Translations under genes and position numbers: made by a program
Shown here: in pieces, positions 25,779 through 35,303 of the stretch
How the letters are laid out: each line of letters opens with the position of its first letter
How positions within the stretch are numbered: position 1 is the first letter of the stretch
Source: an uncultured Dongia sp.
GTDB lineage: Bacteria > Pseudomonadota > Alphaproteobacteria > Dongiales > Dongiaceae
Assembly: GCF_936916975.1 (NCBI RefSeq)
Contig: NZ_CAKZGO010000035.1
Coordinates: forward strand, 1 to 49,469
Direction of reading: 5' to 3'
DNA: 49,469 nucleotides
Notes under the pieces: generated by a model
What the model was told of the DNA's origin: nothing
Database searches by the model: none
The model's input: only the letters and a program-made list of their open reading frames with translations

Positions 25779-26657
25779 CTATTGGCCGATCAGGCCAACC
25801 TTCTTCAGCGCCGCCTCGACCTTCTGCTTCGAAACATCGGAGATCGGCGCCAGCGGCAGACGCAGATCGGGCTGGATATGGCCCATCAGCGAGAGGGCAT
25901 ATTTCACCGGTCCCGGGCTGCTCTCGCAGAACATGGCGTCGTTGAGCGGCATCAACTGCTCGTTGATCGCCATCGCCTTCTTCAAATCGCCGGCGCGCCA
26001 GGCGGCATGCATCTGTGCGGTCAGCTTCGGCGCCACGTTGGACGTGACGGAAATGCAGCCCACGCCACCCTGCACCAGGAACGGCAAGGCGGTCGCATCC
26101 TCGCCGGAGAGCTGGCAGAAATCGGCGCCGATCGCGAGCTTGGTGCGCGCGGGCCGCGCCAGATCCGCCGTCGCATCCTTGACGCCGATCACGCGCGGCA
26201 GCATCGCACAGCGCGCCATGGTGTCGACCGACATGTCGACGGCACTGCGCGGCGGCACGTTGTAGATGATGATCGGCAGGTTGGTGGCGTCGTGGATCGC
26301 TTTGAAATGCTGGTATTGGCCTTCCGGCGTCGGCCGGTTGTAATAGGGCAGCACGACGAGGGCGGCGCTGGCGCCGGCCTTCTCCGCATGGCGCGAGAGA
26401 TCGATCGCCTCGGCCGTCGAATTGGAACCCGTGCCGGCGATGACGGGGACGCGGCCCTTGGCCACCTCGATCGCCAGTTCGACGACGCGGTGATGCTCCT
26501 CATGGCTGACCGTCGGGCATTCGCCGGTGGTGCCGACCGGCACGATACCGTCGATACCTTCGGTGATCTGCCAATCGACGAATTTCTGGAACGCAGCCTC
26601 GTCCACCGCATTGTTGCGGAATGGCGTGACCAGAGCGGTCATCGAACCCTTGAACAT
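25779..26657 (-). CDS. dapA: 4-hydroxy-tetrahydrodipicolinate synthase
   Basis: DapA condenses pyruvate and aspartate semialdehyde in lysine and diaminopimelate synthesis. The 292-residue protein has VPVGTTGECPT (Thr43-Thr44), ALVVLPYYNRPTPEGQ, IIIYNVPPRS with the catalytic Tyr132, and Lys160 in RVIGVKDATAD, which forms the Schiff base. ATG 26657 has GGAG 10 bases upstream and begins the family-typical MFKGSMTALVTPF. Order dapA-smpB next to a lytic transglycosylase is common in alphaproteobacteria. Confidence 0.95.
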   Translation of the reverse strand: MFKGSMTALVTPFRNNAVDEAAFQKFVDWQITEGIDGIVPVGTTGECPTVSHEEHHRVVELAIEVAKGRVPVIAGTGSNSTAEAIDLSRHAEKAGASAALVVLPYYNRPTPEGQYQHFKAIHDATNLPIIIYNVPPRSAVDMSVDTMARCAMLPRVIGVKDATADLARPARTKLAIGADFCQLSGEDATALPFLVQGGVGCISVTSNVAPKLTAQMHAAWRAGDLKKAMAINEQLMPLNDAMFCESSPGPVKYALSLMGHIQPDLRLPLAPISDVSKQKVEAALKKVGLIGQ

Positions 26658-26961
26658 GGCAAGCTCCATAAAATCGGCCCGGCACGCGTTTCTGACGCTG
26701 GGCAACAGTCAATTGGGGGGCAACAGTCAATCGGGCCCGGAAAATAGCCGCAGCGGCCGAGGCCTGCAAGCGTTCTGCCGAAAAAACCGACGAATCGCCA
26801 CCTCCGTCTTATGGGTGACTTTGGGCGCCGTTTACCGAATAGAAATGAATGTGATGCATGACTGTGTGATGGGCAACACATTGAATCCATTGAGCGTCAA
26901 CGAGTCCGCTCCTACAATGCCGCGGCTGTGTTCGCCGATTCGCGCGCAGCCGAGCGAGGAA
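26658..26961. other. Divergent intergenic region dapA / lytic transglycosylase
   Basis: These 304 bases contain the dapA ribosome-binding site, a tandem 18-bp duplication, and the leader of the lytic transglycosylase. The plus-strand frame is open through the region (from 26527), but that part shows no protein-like character and is read as non-coding. No well-spaced promoter stands out. Confidence 0.55.
26701..26735. repeat. Near-perfect 18-bp tandem duplication in the dapA leader
   Basis: GGCAACAGTCAATTGGGG (26701-26718) is followed directly by GGCAACAGTCAATCGGG (26719-26735), one mismatch. It lies about 45-80 bp upstream of the dapA start. Confidence 0.9.
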
Positions 26962-29004
26962 ATGACGCACTTGTCCCGGACTTTCGACATTTTGCCTTTC
27001 GACATTTTGCCGCGCCTGATGAAGGCCGGCCTGGTCGCCCTGACACTTCTGGTAGCCCTGACACTTCTAGCGGGCTGGCCGCAGCCGGGCCATGCCGAAG
27101 AGGCCACTCTCAGCGCCAAGGATAAGAGACTCTACGAGGAAGCGTTCCGGGCGCTCGAGAATGACCGCTGGAAGGAAGCCCGCCGGCTCGCCGACATGGC
27201 CAAGGATCCGATTCCGGCCAAGGTGATCCAGTGGCTCGACCTGGCGAGGCCCGGTCCCGGCCGCTCCTTCGACGAAATGACCCGGTTCCTGAAGGCCAAT
27301 CCGGACTGGCCGCTCCGCGACACGCTAACGGGTCAGGCCGAGCGCACGATGCCGGATATCTATCCGACCGCCGCGGTGCTGAGCTGGTTCGGCACGCGCG
27401 ACCCGTTGACGGCACAAGGCGCCATCAAGCTGGTGGGCGCGCTGCGCTCCGACGGCCAGATCGAACGCGCCCGCAAGGTCGCGATCCTGGCTTGGACCAC
27501 CGAGGATTTCACCCAGGAACTGGAAAATACCTTCCTGCTCCGCTTCGGCGACATGCTGACCATGGCCGATCATGTCGTGCGGCTCGACGCCCTGCTGTGG
27601 CAGGACAAGCGCGAACAGGCCGTGCGCATGCTCAAGCGCGTCGATTCCGGCCATGCCGCTCTCGCCAGTGCCCGGATGCGCCTGCAGGACAAGAAAATCA
27701 CGCCCGATGCGGTCGGTGGCCTGGTACCGCTCGAACTGCGCGACGATCCCGGCCTCATCTATGAAATGGCGCGCGCCTGGCGCAAGAAGGGCCAGATCGA
27801 GCGCGCCCTTCAATTGCTGGACCCGCCGCCAGCCAATGTCTCGCGCCCCGATCTGATGTGGGACGAACTTTACCGCGCGGCACGCGAGTTGCTCGCCAAT
27901 GGCGATATCAGTGCCGCCTACCGCCTCGCTGCGGCACATAACGCCGACACCGGCGATGCCTTTGTCGAAGGCGAATGGTTCGCTGGCTGGGTAGCACTTC
28001 GTTATCTCGACGAGCCCGACGTGGCGACGAAGCACTTCACCAGCCTTTACTCCGGTGCCAAATCGGTCATCAGCAAGACACGCGCCGCCTATTGGACCGG
28101 CCGAGCGGCGGAGGCCAAGGGCGACATGGCGGCCGCCACCGACTGGTACCGCACGGCCGCGAAGAATCTCAGCGTCTATTACGGCCAGCTGGCGGCAGCG
28201 CGCCTGACCGATCCCAAGCATCTGGTGCTCGACAGCGGCATTCGCCCCAACGCCGCCGAAAAGGCCGCCTTCGCCAAGCTTGAACTGGTCAAAGTGGTGC
28301 GCCTGCTGGGCAAGCTCGGCGAAGAACAGCGTGTGCGCCCATTCGTCATGACGATGACCGCCCGTGCCACCAAGGCGACCGACTACGCCCTCCTCGCCAG
28401 CTTGGCCAAATCGGTGAAGCGCGATGACCTCGCCATCGCCGTCGCCAAGGAAGCACGCCAGAAGGGCTTCGAGCTCTCCGAATACCTATTCCCGACCATC
28501 AAGCTGCCGCCGGGCAAGCTGCCCGAACCGGCGCTGGTGCTGGCCATCATCAAGCAGGAAAGCGCCTTCGACGCCAAGGTCAGTTCGCCGGCCGGCGCCA
28601 TGGGCCTGATGCAGTTGATGCCCTCGACCGCGCGACCGCTCGCCAAGGAACTCGGCGTGAAGAAGCTGCAGGAAAAGAAGCTGACCAGCGACCCGGCCTT
28701 CAACGTCCGCCTCGGCCGCCTCTATCTGGAAAAGCTGATCGATCGCTTCAACGGCTCCTACATCATGGCGGTGGCCGCCTATAACGCCGGCCCCAGCCGC
28801 GTGCGCGATTGGGTCATCCTCTATGGCGATCCACGGCTGCCGGAAACCGACCCCATTGACTGGGTCGAGAACATCCCGTTTAACGAGACGCGCAACTATG
28901 TCCAGCGCGTCATGGAGAATCTGCAGATCTACCGCAGCCGCCTCTCCGAAGGTGGCGCCCGTATCGCGCTGGAAGACGACCTTAACCGTCCCGCGATCAA
29001 CTGA
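26962..29004 (+). CDS. Soluble lytic murein transglycosylase (Slt70-type)
   Basis: A 680-residue periplasmic enzyme that cleaves peptidoglycan to 1,6-anhydro-muropeptides. Residues about 20-50 form a signal peptide (LVALTLLVALTLLAGWPQPGHAEE). A long alpha-helical superhelix follows, and the C-terminal SLT domain has the catalytic Glu in AIIKQESAFDAKVSSPAGAM, GLMQLMPSTA and VAAYNAGPSRVRDW. ATG 26962 is chosen as the start nearest to the signal peptide with GAGGAA upstream; a later ATG (about 27018) would also give a signal peptide. Two tandem duplications lie in its first 40 codons. Confidence 0.9.
   Translation: MTHLSRTFDILPFDILPRLMKAGLVALTLLVALTLLAGWPQPGHAEEATLSAKDKRLYEEAFRALENDRWKEARRLADMAKDPIPAKVIQWLDLARPGPGRSFDEMTRFLKANPDWPLRDTLTGQAERTMPDIYPTAAVLSWFGTRDPLTAQGAIKLVGALRSDGQIERARKVAILAWTTEDFTQELENTFLLRFGDMLTMADHVVRLDALLWQDKREQAVRMLKRVDSGHAALASARMRLQDKKITPDAVGGLVPLELRDDPGLIYEMARAWRKKGQIERALQLLDPPPANVSRPDLMWDELYRAARELLANGDISAAYRLAAAHNADTGDAFVEGEWFAGWVALRYLDEPDVATKHFTSLYSGAKSVISKTRAAYWTGRAAEAKGDMAAATDWYRTAAKNLSVYYGQLAAARLTDPKHLVLDSGIRPNAAEKAAFAKLELVKVVRLLGKLGEEQRVRPFVMTMTARATKATDYALLASLAKSVKRDDLAIAVAKEARQKGFELSEYLFPTIKLPPGKLPEPALVLAIIKQESAFDAKVSSPAGAMGLMQLMPSTARPLAKELGVKKLQEKKLTSDPAFNVRLGRLYLEKLIDRFNGSYIMAVAAYNAGPSRVRDWVILYGDPRLPETDPIDWVENIPFNETRNYVQRVMENLQIYRSRLSEGGARIALEDDLNRPAIN
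26982..27011. repeat. Perfect 15-bp tandem duplication in the transglycosylase N-terminus
   Basis: TTTCGACATTTTGCC occurs twice in a row (26982-26996, 26997-27011), giving the repeated residues FDILPFDILP in frame. Confidence 0.95.
27033..27068. repeat. 18-bp tandem duplication in the transglycosylase signal peptide
   Basis: GGTCGCCCTGACACTTCT (27033-27050) and GGTAGCCCTGACACTTCT (27051-27068) differ at one base and double the hydrophobic core of the signal peptide (LVALTLLVALTLL). Confidence 0.92.
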
Positions 29005-29015
29005 AGGTTTCCATC

Positions 29016-30035
29016 ATGGGTGAGACTTTGTCGGCCAACACCGCGTTGGCCGCGACCGCAGCCGACGTCAAAACGGCCGCCGAACGCCTGCGCGGCCGCG
29101 CTGTCCTGACACCGCTCCTCGACTATCCCCTCCTCAGCGCGCGCCTTGGTTTTCGCCTGCTGGTGAAGGCGGAGACCCTGCAGCTCACTGGCTCGTTCAA
29201 GTTCCGCGGCGCCACCAATCGATTGCTGGCAGCCAAGGCCGCGGATCCCGCCTTGCGCGCGGTTGTCGCCTTCTCGTCAGGCAACCACGCCCAGGGCGTC
29301 GCGGCAGCAGCACAGATGCTGGGCCTCAAAGCTACCATCGTCATGCCTTCCGATGCGCCGGCGATCAAGGTCGCCAACACAAGGGGCTTCGGCGCCGAGG
29401 TGGTGCTCTATGAACGCCATGCTGAGGACCGCGAAGCGATCGCCCGCGCCATCGCCGAGAAGGACAAGGCGCTCATTGTGCCGCCTTATGACGATCCCTT
29501 CATCATCGCCGGGCAGGGCACCGTCGGCCTGGAGATTTGCGCACAGGCGGCGGCACTGGGTGTCACACCCGAATTCGTGCTGGCGCCGTGCAGCGGTGGC
29601 GGCCTCGTTGGCGGCGTGGCACTCGCCATCAAGGACCAGCATCCACAGGCAAAAATCTATGCCGCGGAGCCGGCCGGCTTCGACGACCTTCGTCGCTCGC
29701 TGGAGGCCGGCACGCGGCTCGGCAACGCGCCGGGCAAACCTTCGATCTGCGATGCGCTGATGGCGGAAAAGCCCGGGGCGCTGACCTTCCCGATCCACCA
29801 GCAGCTGCTGGCGGGTTCAAAGGTCGTCAGCGACGATCAGGTGCTGGATGCGATGAACTTTGCGCTGCGCCATCTGAAGCTGGTGGTGGAGCCAGGCGGT
29901 GCCGCGGCACTCGCCGCCGTTCTCGCGATGCGCGGCGAGCTTGCCGGCAAGAATGTCGTGGTGATCTGTTCCGGCGGCAATGCCGACCCGGAAATGATCA
30001 AGCGGGCCGCCGATAGGGCTGACCCGCTTGTCTAA
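29016..30035 (+). CDS. PLP-dependent threonine/serine dehydratase
   Basis: A 339-residue fold-type II PLP enzyme. Lys62 in LTGSFKFRGATNRL forms the internal aldimine, SSGNHAQGVAAAAQ binds the substrate carboxylate, and APCSGGGLVGGVAL is the phosphate loop. There is no regulatory ACT domain, so it resembles the catabolic threonine dehydratase / serine racemase / hydroxyaspartate dehydratase group rather than biosynthetic IlvA. The ATG lies 11 bp after the lytic transglycosylase stop behind AAGG, suggesting co-transcription. Substrate among Thr, Ser or 3-hydroxyaspartate is unresolved. Confidence 0.87.
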   Translation: MGETLSANTALAATAADVKTAAERLRGRAVLTPLLDYPLLSARLGFRLLVKAETLQLTGSFKFRGATNRLLAAKAADPALRAVVAFSSGNHAQGVAAAAQMLGLKATIVMPSDAPAIKVANTRGFGAEVVLYERHAEDREAIARAIAEKDKALIVPPYDDPFIIAGQGTVGLEICAQAAALGVTPEFVLAPCSGGGLVGGVALAIKDQHPQAKIYAAEPAGFDDLRRSLEAGTRLGNAPGKPSICDALMAEKPGALTFPIHQQLLAGSKVVSDDQVLDAMNFALRHLKLVVEPGGAAALAAVLAMRGELAGKNVVVICSGGNADPEMIKRAADRADPLV

Positions 30036-30058
30036 TTCAGTTCAGCGATAAAGGAAGA

Positions 30059-30529
30059 TCAGCCGGAAACGGCCTTCTTCTCGACGACGTCCTTCACCAC
30101 TTCCTTGACCGGCTCGACGGAGGTGGTCGCGACCGCGGTCACCGGATGCGTGTCGGTGCGGCGGCACATGCCTTCGAGATAGGCGCCCTGTTCGATCGCC
30201 AGCGATTTGTGAAGGATATCGCCGGTCACCCGCGCAGTCTTCTCCAGCACCACCATGTCGGCGCGGACTTCGCCATTGACCAGGCCGCAAATGCGCACGG
30301 ATTCGGCCTGCAGGCCGCCCTGCACGGTCGCCCCTTCGCCGATGGTGATGTTACGGCTCTGGATATCGCCTTCGACCCAGCCGTCGATCTGCACGTCGCC
30401 GCTGCACACCAGATCGCCCGTGATCCGGAGATCCGCGCTGATGATCGAGGGGATACCGGCCTTTACCGTCGGACGCGGCGAATCATGTAGCGCGCCTGGC
30501 TGACCGGACTTGTTAACCTTTGAAAACAT
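30059..30529 (-). CDS. Bactofilin family cytoskeletal protein
   Basis: A 156-residue polymer-forming protein. The central beta-helix is evident in repeats such as ISADLRITGDLVCSGDVQID, WVEGDIQSRNITIGEGATV and GEVRADMVVLEKTARVTGDI. The C-terminal tail (VEPVKEVVKDVVEKKAVSG) is charged and probably flexible. ATG 30529 lies inside the end of the M23 peptidase gene (17-bp overlap), so the two are co-translated. Bactofilins recruit cell-wall enzymes to curved or polar sites, and pairing with an M23 peptidase is the well-known arrangement. Confidence 0.93.
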   Translation of the reverse strand: MFSKVNKSGQPGALHDSPRPTVKAGIPSIISADLRITGDLVCSGDVQIDGWVEGDIQSRNITIGEGATVQGGLQAESVRICGLVNGEVRADMVVLEKTARVTGDILHKSLAIEQGAYLEGMCRRTDTHPVTAVATTSVEPVKEVVKDVVEKKAVSG

Positions 30530-32171
30530 AGCGACCTGCCTTGAGAAAGCCCATGGGATCGAGCGGTTTGTCGTTATAACGCACTTCGTAGTGGCAGTGC
30601 GGCCCAGACGACCGCCCGGATGACCCGAGCTTGCCGACCAGCTGCCTGTAGTCCACCACATCCCCGACCTTCACTGCAACCGAATCCAGATGGGCATAAA
30701 GCGTATGTATGCCAAGGCCATGGTCGATTTCGACCACCCGGCCGTAATTCCCCTTCCAGCCGGCATGGATCACCGTCCCGGGCGCCGTCGCCAGCACGTC
30801 CGAGCGCAGGGTGCCGACCATGTCGAGCCCTTCATGGCGCGCGCGGGCGCCATTGAACGGGTCGACCCGGGCACCAAAGCCGCTGGAGATGTAATAGTGA
30901 TCGACGGGGGCTGCGAGCGGGACGGAGCGCAGCACGACCTGCATCTTCTCCCAGCGACCGACCTCGTCATCCAGGGTGGCGACGTTGGTGAGGAGCTTCT
31001 GCTCCGTCTCGTTGGCCCCAGTCGCGGGATCCGGCAGGAACGGACCGCCCTTGCCGACTTCGCTGGTCTGGGCGGCGGCGATCATGCTCTCGACATCGAG
31101 CCCGGTCATGACCAGGGTCTTTTCCATTTCCTCGAGACTGTTGCGCGTACGCTCGGTGACGCTGGCCACAAAGTTGGCCTGGCTTTCCTGAACCGAGGCG
31201 ACCTTGTCACGCAATTCATCGATGGTGCGGCCGAGATCGGAGCGGCCGAGTTGCAGCGTGTTGCGCTGGTTGATGACGGTGGTGAGTGCCAGCTTCGTCT
31301 GTGCCACCTGGCGGCTGAGATCGGCATTGCTCGCCTGCGCCATCTGCAATTCGCCCTGCAGCGAGCCAACCTTGGCCGTGAGGCTGGCGACCTGCTGGGT
31401 CGCCGTCTGGTGCGCACGCTGCAGATTGGTGAGGCGGCCAGTGAGATCTGCCACCTGGGTAGCGAGCCCGCCATTACTTTGGCGGCTTTGTTCCAACAAT
31501 GCCGTCAGCTCGTCGCGCTCAGACGCCATGCGGCGGCGATCACCCTCGATGCCGCGGATTTCCGATTTGAGATCGGCGATCTGGTTGGTCAGGGACTGGT
31601 TGCGCGCCGCGATCCGCTTGAGGTCGCTGTCGAAGGCAAGCAGCCGGTTCTTCAGGGCATCGCGCAGCTTCGCCCGCAGCGGATCCTCGGCCTGTACCCC
31701 CCCAGCGGCCTTGCTGGCAACAGCACCATCTACCGGCGCTGGTCCTTCGATCTGCGTGGCGATCGATTTCAGGCCGTCACGCATGCCGGCATCCTCGCCG
31801 GAGAGACCGAGGAGATAAGCCTCGTCATCACCCAGCTTGCCGGTGCTGCCCTTGAACTGGTCGAAATAATCAGAGACTTCCGCGAGCAGGCCGGTATAGG
31901 CCCCCTCGGCTTCGCGCACGGCGATGTCGCGACCATGCAGCGTCACCTGCTGCATGGCGAGACCGATCGAGGTTGCCAGTGACAGGATAGCAATGCCGCC
32001 GAAAAGGGTGGCACCCACCAACTGGCTGCGCGTCGACAGGCGGACATATTTGATTTTGCCATCGCTGCGCACAATCAGTTCGCGCGGCGAGAAATGCTTC
32101 GAGACGGACGCAGCAATGCGCGTCCCAAATTGATGCGGTGAGAATTTCACAGGATTTTTCCCGGTTACCAC
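30513..32171 (-). CDS. M23 (LytM) family peptidase with coiled coil
   Basis: A 552-residue membrane-anchored endopeptidase acting on peptidoglycan cross-links, or a LytM-type activator. A short cytoplasmic part is followed by a membrane segment at about 50-75 (GATLFGGIAILSLATSIGLA), a long coiled coil (about 180-350), and the LytM domain at the end. The zinc residues appear intact: RHEGLDMVG (H...D) and GPHCHYEVRY (HxH). The start is GTG at 32171 with GGGATGGG upstream. It is coupled to a bactofilin gene, as in the shape-determining modules of other alphaproteobacteria. Confidence 0.9.
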   Translation of the reverse strand: MVTGKNPVKFSPHQFGTRIAASVSKHFSPRELIVRSDGKIKYVRLSTRSQLVGATLFGGIAILSLATSIGLAMQQVTLHGRDIAVREAEGAYTGLLAEVSDYFDQFKGSTGKLGDDEAYLLGLSGEDAGMRDGLKSIATQIEGPAPVDGAVASKAAGGVQAEDPLRAKLRDALKNRLLAFDSDLKRIAARNQSLTNQIADLKSEIRGIEGDRRRMASERDELTALLEQSRQSNGGLATQVADLTGRLTNLQRAHQTATQQVASLTAKVGSLQGELQMAQASNADLSRQVAQTKLALTTVINQRNTLQLGRSDLGRTIDELRDKVASVQESQANFVASVTERTRNSLEEMEKTLVMTGLDVESMIAAAQTSEVGKGGPFLPDPATGANETEQKLLTNVATLDDEVGRWEKMQVVLRSVPLAAPVDHYYISSGFGARVDPFNGARARHEGLDMVGTLRSDVLATAPGTVIHAGWKGNYGRVVEIDHGLGIHTLYAHLDSVAVKVGDVVDYRQLVGKLGSSGRSSGPHCHYEVRYNDKPLDPMGFLKAGRYVFKG

Positions 32172-32488
32172 GATCCCATCCCCACGGTAGGACGCTTAAT
32201 TGACCCATAGCCGCCCTACGTTTACCGGCCGACCCGCTTTTACCCCTCGGATGGCCGCAACCGCATGGCGCGTGACACGTACCGGACCAAGTATTCTTGG
32301 CCCCCCTGACGACTACTTCCGAGGTCGATTTCACGACGTCGGGCAATCGTTAATTTTTTATTAGCAGAAGTAACTTAGGCGGACCCTCCAGGGGACGCAA
32401 GCCGAATCAACCCCGAGGTGGCCACGGGTGACCACCTGTCACAGGAAGGTGTTTTAATTCAATAACTTGGGGAAAGCCTGTCACAGCG
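32172..32488. other. Non-coding gap between cysNC and the M23 peptidase gene
   Basis: These 317 bases contain a hairpin after cysNC and an AT-rich segment (about 32345-32380) that may hold the peptidase promoter. The decamer CCTGTCACAG occurs twice, near 32435 and 32477. No RNA gene or small protein is supported. Confidence 0.5.
32416..32437 (-). terminator. Hairpin downstream of cysNC
   Basis: AGGTGGCCA and TGACCACCT pair over 9 bp with one mismatch around a 4-base loop, about 50 bp past the cysNC stop. There is no U-run, so termination efficiency is doubtful. Confidence 0.35.
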
Positions 32489-34369
32489 TCAGCCGGGCTT
32501 GCGAAAGCGGCTTTCGACATAACTAACAACGCAGGCCACGGCGTCGGCAATACTCAGTTTTTCTGTATCGACGACCAGTTCCGGCTTGAGCGGCGGCTCG
32601 TAAGGCGCACTGATCCCCGTAAACTCGGCTATCTCGCCGGCCCGTGCCTTCTGATAGAGCCCCTTGGGATCGCGCCCTTCGCAGGTGGCGAGATCGGCCT
32701 TGATATAGATTTCATGAAACACCGTCGTAGCAGTCGCTTCCGCCGCCTGCCGCGCGCGCTGGCGGTCGGTGCGATAGGGCGAGATGAACGCCGTGATGAC
32801 GATCTGTCCGGATTCTGCAAACAGTGTCGCCACCTCGCCGATGCGCCGGATGTTCTCGGCGCGGTCTTCCGGCGCGAAGCCGAGATTGGCCGAGAGCCCG
32901 CGCCGCACATTGTCACCATCGAGCACGAAGACATGGAAGCCACGCCGGAACAGCTCTTGCTCCACCGCCATGGCGATGGTCGACTTGCCGGCGCCCGACA
33001 AACCGGTCAGCCACAACACGCCGCCCGGGTGACCGTTGCGCAACGTACGCTGTGCCGCCGTGACACCATGCGCCACATCGGTGATGTTGGCAGAGCGGAC
33101 GGTCACCATGCGACGCTGGTCGGGATAACCTTCGAGCGCGATGGTGCCGCCAGCGAGGATGTTGCGCCCATCGGAGAGCACGAAGCGGCCGGTCTTTGGA
33201 TTGGCCTCGACACCGTCCAGCGCCAGCAAAGCCGTCGAGCGCAGGATGACCTCGGCAATGTCGTTGCGCTCGACGATCTCGCTCGGCCGCGCGCTGAAAC
33301 TCTCCGCGTCATAAATGCAGACGATGCTTTCGACCACGACGTTGACATCGCGCGTCTGCAGCCGCAGGCGATAGTTTTCGCCCAATTTCAGGGGTTTCTT
33401 CGCCAACCAGAACAGCTTGGCCTTGAACGCGTTGGTCTCGATCGGCGCTGTGTCGACATGGCTCGCCATCTCGCCGCGCTCGATGAACAGCTGCTCATCA
33501 AGTGTCACACCGACCGATTGCCCGGCCTCTGCATCGTGAGCCTCCGGCGCCGACCAGCCTTCGATACTGGCCACCTTCGCGGTCTTGTTGCTGGGTGAGA
33601 ACAGCAGCGTATCACCGACCTTGAACCTGCCACTCACGACCCGGCCGGCAAGAATGCGGCGGTCGTCGAATTTATAGATGTCCTGGATGGGGAGGCGCAG
33701 CGGCAAGGCGGCAAGGGGGGCTGCCGGCGTAAAACTGTCCAGGGCCTCGATCAGAGTCGGCCCAGGGTACCACGGCGTCCGCGCCGATTTAGTGGCGATG
33801 TTGTCGCCGTCGCGCGCGGCCAGCGGAATGATGTAACTGGCCTTGATGCCGAGCGATCCGAGATAGGAACTGTATTCGCGCGCGATCTCGGCAAAGCGCG
33901 CTTCCGAGAAATCAACGAGATCCATCTTGTTGACCAGGACCACGATCTGCTTCACGCCCAGAAGATTGAGCAGGAACGCATGCAGCCTTGATTGCTGCTG
34001 GATGCCCTGCCCCGCATCGATCAGCATCAAGGCGGCTTCCGCGCTCGACGCCCCGGTGATCATGTTCTTGATAAACTCGCGATGCCCCGGCGCGTCGATG
34101 ATGGTGTAGTCACGCAAAGCCGTCTTGAACCAGATTTGCGCCGTATCGATGGTGATGCCCTGGTCGCGCTCCGATTGGAACGCATCCATGAGAAACGCCC
34201 ATTCGAACGGCATGCCGCGCCGTTCGCACATCGCCTTGATCGCTTCGAACTTGCCGTCGGGCAAGCTGCCGGTGTCATGGAACAGGCGGCCGACCAGGGT
34301 CGACTTGCCATGGTCGACATGGCCGACGATGACGATACGCATGAGGTCGCGTTCGGCGCTGCTCATCAC
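32489..34369 (-). CDS. cysNC: Bifunctional sulfate adenylyltransferase large subunit / APS kinase (CysN-CysC fusion)
   Basis: A 626-residue fusion like NodQ. Residues about 1-440 are the CysN GTPase that drives APS formation ([42 protein letters not shown]). From about 450 the CysC kinase follows, with [33 protein letters not shown] and the switch region [12 protein letters not shown], phosphorylating APS to PAPS. Its start overlaps the end of cysD by 4 bp (34366-34369). PAPS made here can feed assimilation or sulfation; no sulfotransferase or reductase lies in the window. Confidence 0.95.
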   Translation of the reverse strand: MMSSAERDLMRIVIVGHVDHGKSTLVGRLFHDTGSLPDGKFEAIKAMCERRGMPFEWAFLMDAFQSERDQGITIDTAQIWFKTALRDYTIIDAPGHREFIKNMITGASSAEAALMLIDAGQGIQQQSRLHAFLLNLLGVKQIVVLVNKMDLVDFSEARFAEIAREYSSYLGSLGIKASYIIPLAARDGDNIATKSARTPWYPGPTLIEALDSFTPAAPLAALPLRLPIQDIYKFDDRRILAGRVVSGRFKVGDTLLFSPSNKTAKVASIEGWSAPEAHDAEAGQSVGVTLDEQLFIERGEMASHVDTAPIETNAFKAKLFWLAKKPLKLGENYRLRLQTRDVNVVVESIVCIYDAESFSARPSEIVERNDIAEVILRSTALLALDGVEANPKTGRFVLSDGRNILAGGTIALEGYPDQRRMVTVRSANITDVAHGVTAAQRTLRNGHPGGVLWLTGLSGAGKSTIAMAVEQELFRRGFHVFVLDGDNVRRGLSANLGFAPEDRAENIRRIGEVATLFAESGQIVITAFISPYRTDRQRARQAAEATATTVFHEIYIKADLATCEGRDPKGLYQKARAGEIAEFTGISAPYEPPLKPELVVDTEKLSIADAVACVVSYVESRFRKPG

Positions 34370-35160
34370 ATATAGCCCGCCGCACGCAGGCGCTCGAAAG
34401 CATCCTCGGTCTCACGGTCCATGGCCCGCCCGGCGCGTTCCGGCTCGCGTGTCGCCTCCAGCTCGGCGATGATCTCGGCGATGGTGATGGCTTCACTCAC
34501 CACCGGCGAGGTGATGTCCTGGTCGCCCAGCGAGCGATAGCGCTTGCCGCCTTTGGCGAAATAGAGTTCCACCATCGGGATATGCTCGCGCTGCACATAT
34601 TTCCAGATATCGAGCTCGGTCCAGGACAGCAGCGGATGTACGCGCAGATGCGTGCCGGCCGGCAGATCGGTGTTGAAATAATCCCAGAATTCCGGCGGCT
34701 GGTCGCGGAAGTCCCAGGCGCCGCTTTCGCCGCGTGGGGAAAAGACGCGTTCCTTGGCCCGCACGCTTTCCTCATCGCGCCGGATGCCGGCGATGATGCC
34801 GGTGAAGCCGTATTTGGCGATAGTGTCGCGGAGACCCAGGGTTTTGCGCGCGGCCGAACGCGCATTGGGCGGCAAGGTGGGATCGGTCGCCTCGACCGGC
34901 GGGCATTTCTCGACAATGAGGTTGAGGCCCCATTCCTTGGCGTAGCGCTCGCGGAACAGATACATCTCCGGGAACTTGCGCTCGGTATCGATATGCATGA
35001 CCGGGAACGGCACATGGCCGAAGAACGCTTTCCTGGCCAGCCACACCATGACATTGCTGTCCTTGCCCAGCGACCAGAGCATGCCGAGCTTGTCGATGCG
35101 GTTGAAGGCCTCGCGCAGGATATAGACGCTCTGCGCTTCAAGCTGGTCGAGATGATCCAT
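34366..35160 (-). CDS. cysD: Sulfate adenylyltransferase small subunit
   Basis: CysD makes adenosine 5'-phosphosulfate from ATP and sulfate together with CysN. The 264-residue protein has the PP-loop as [17 protein letters not shown] (residues 30-35 SLGKDS rather than the usual SGGKDS), [39 protein letters not shown] and [17 protein letters not shown] 35160 is preferred over an upstream TTG. The Leu in the PP-loop seems a subfamily variant, since the rest of the site is intact. First gene of the operon, behind its own promoter. Confidence 0.92.
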   Translation of the reverse strand: MDHLDQLEAQSVYILREAFNRIDKLGMLWSLGKDSNVMVWLARKAFFGHVPFPVMHIDTERKFPEMYLFRERYAKEWGLNLIVEKCPPVEATDPTLPPNARSAARKTLGLRDTIAKYGFTGIIAGIRRDEESVRAKERVFSPRGESGAWDFRDQPPEFWDYFNTDLPAGTHLRVHPLLSWTELDIWKYVQREHIPMVELYFAKGGKRYRSLGDQDITSPVVSEAITIAEIIAELEATREPERAGRAMDRETEDAFERLRAAGYM

Positions 35161-35219
35161 GACGGCGGATGTCTGCCTCAAAAATGACGGCGGTGAAGTC
35201 TGTTTGGCGTTGCCCCGTC

Positions 35220-35247
35220 ATTATAGGATGTCGCGCCCGCAGGCAAT
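35220..35247 (-). promoter_or_regulatory. Promoter of cysD-cysNC
   Basis: On the minus strand ATTGCC (35247-35242), 16 bp, then a perfect TATAAT (35225-35220). The start point would be near 35213 with a leader of about 53 nt. It lies between the last prophage gene and cysD, letting the host operon be expressed independently of the prophage. Confidence 0.6.
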
Positions 35248-35275
35248 ATTCTCCAGCTGGATCTGCGCAAATACG

Positions 35276-35303
35276 GCATCTGGTCGCATGCATCTGGTCG
35301 CAT
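35276..35303. repeat. Perfect 14-bp tandem duplication at the prophage/cysD boundary
   Basis: GCATCTGGTCGCAT occurs twice in a row (35276-35289, 35290-35303), immediately after the stop codon of the last phage gene (35304-35306). Confidence 0.95.

Noticed and set aside
26527-26961. Upstream extension of the lytic transglycosylase by 145 codons
   Set aside because: It would overlap dapA on the other strand and precede the signal peptide, which must be N-terminal.
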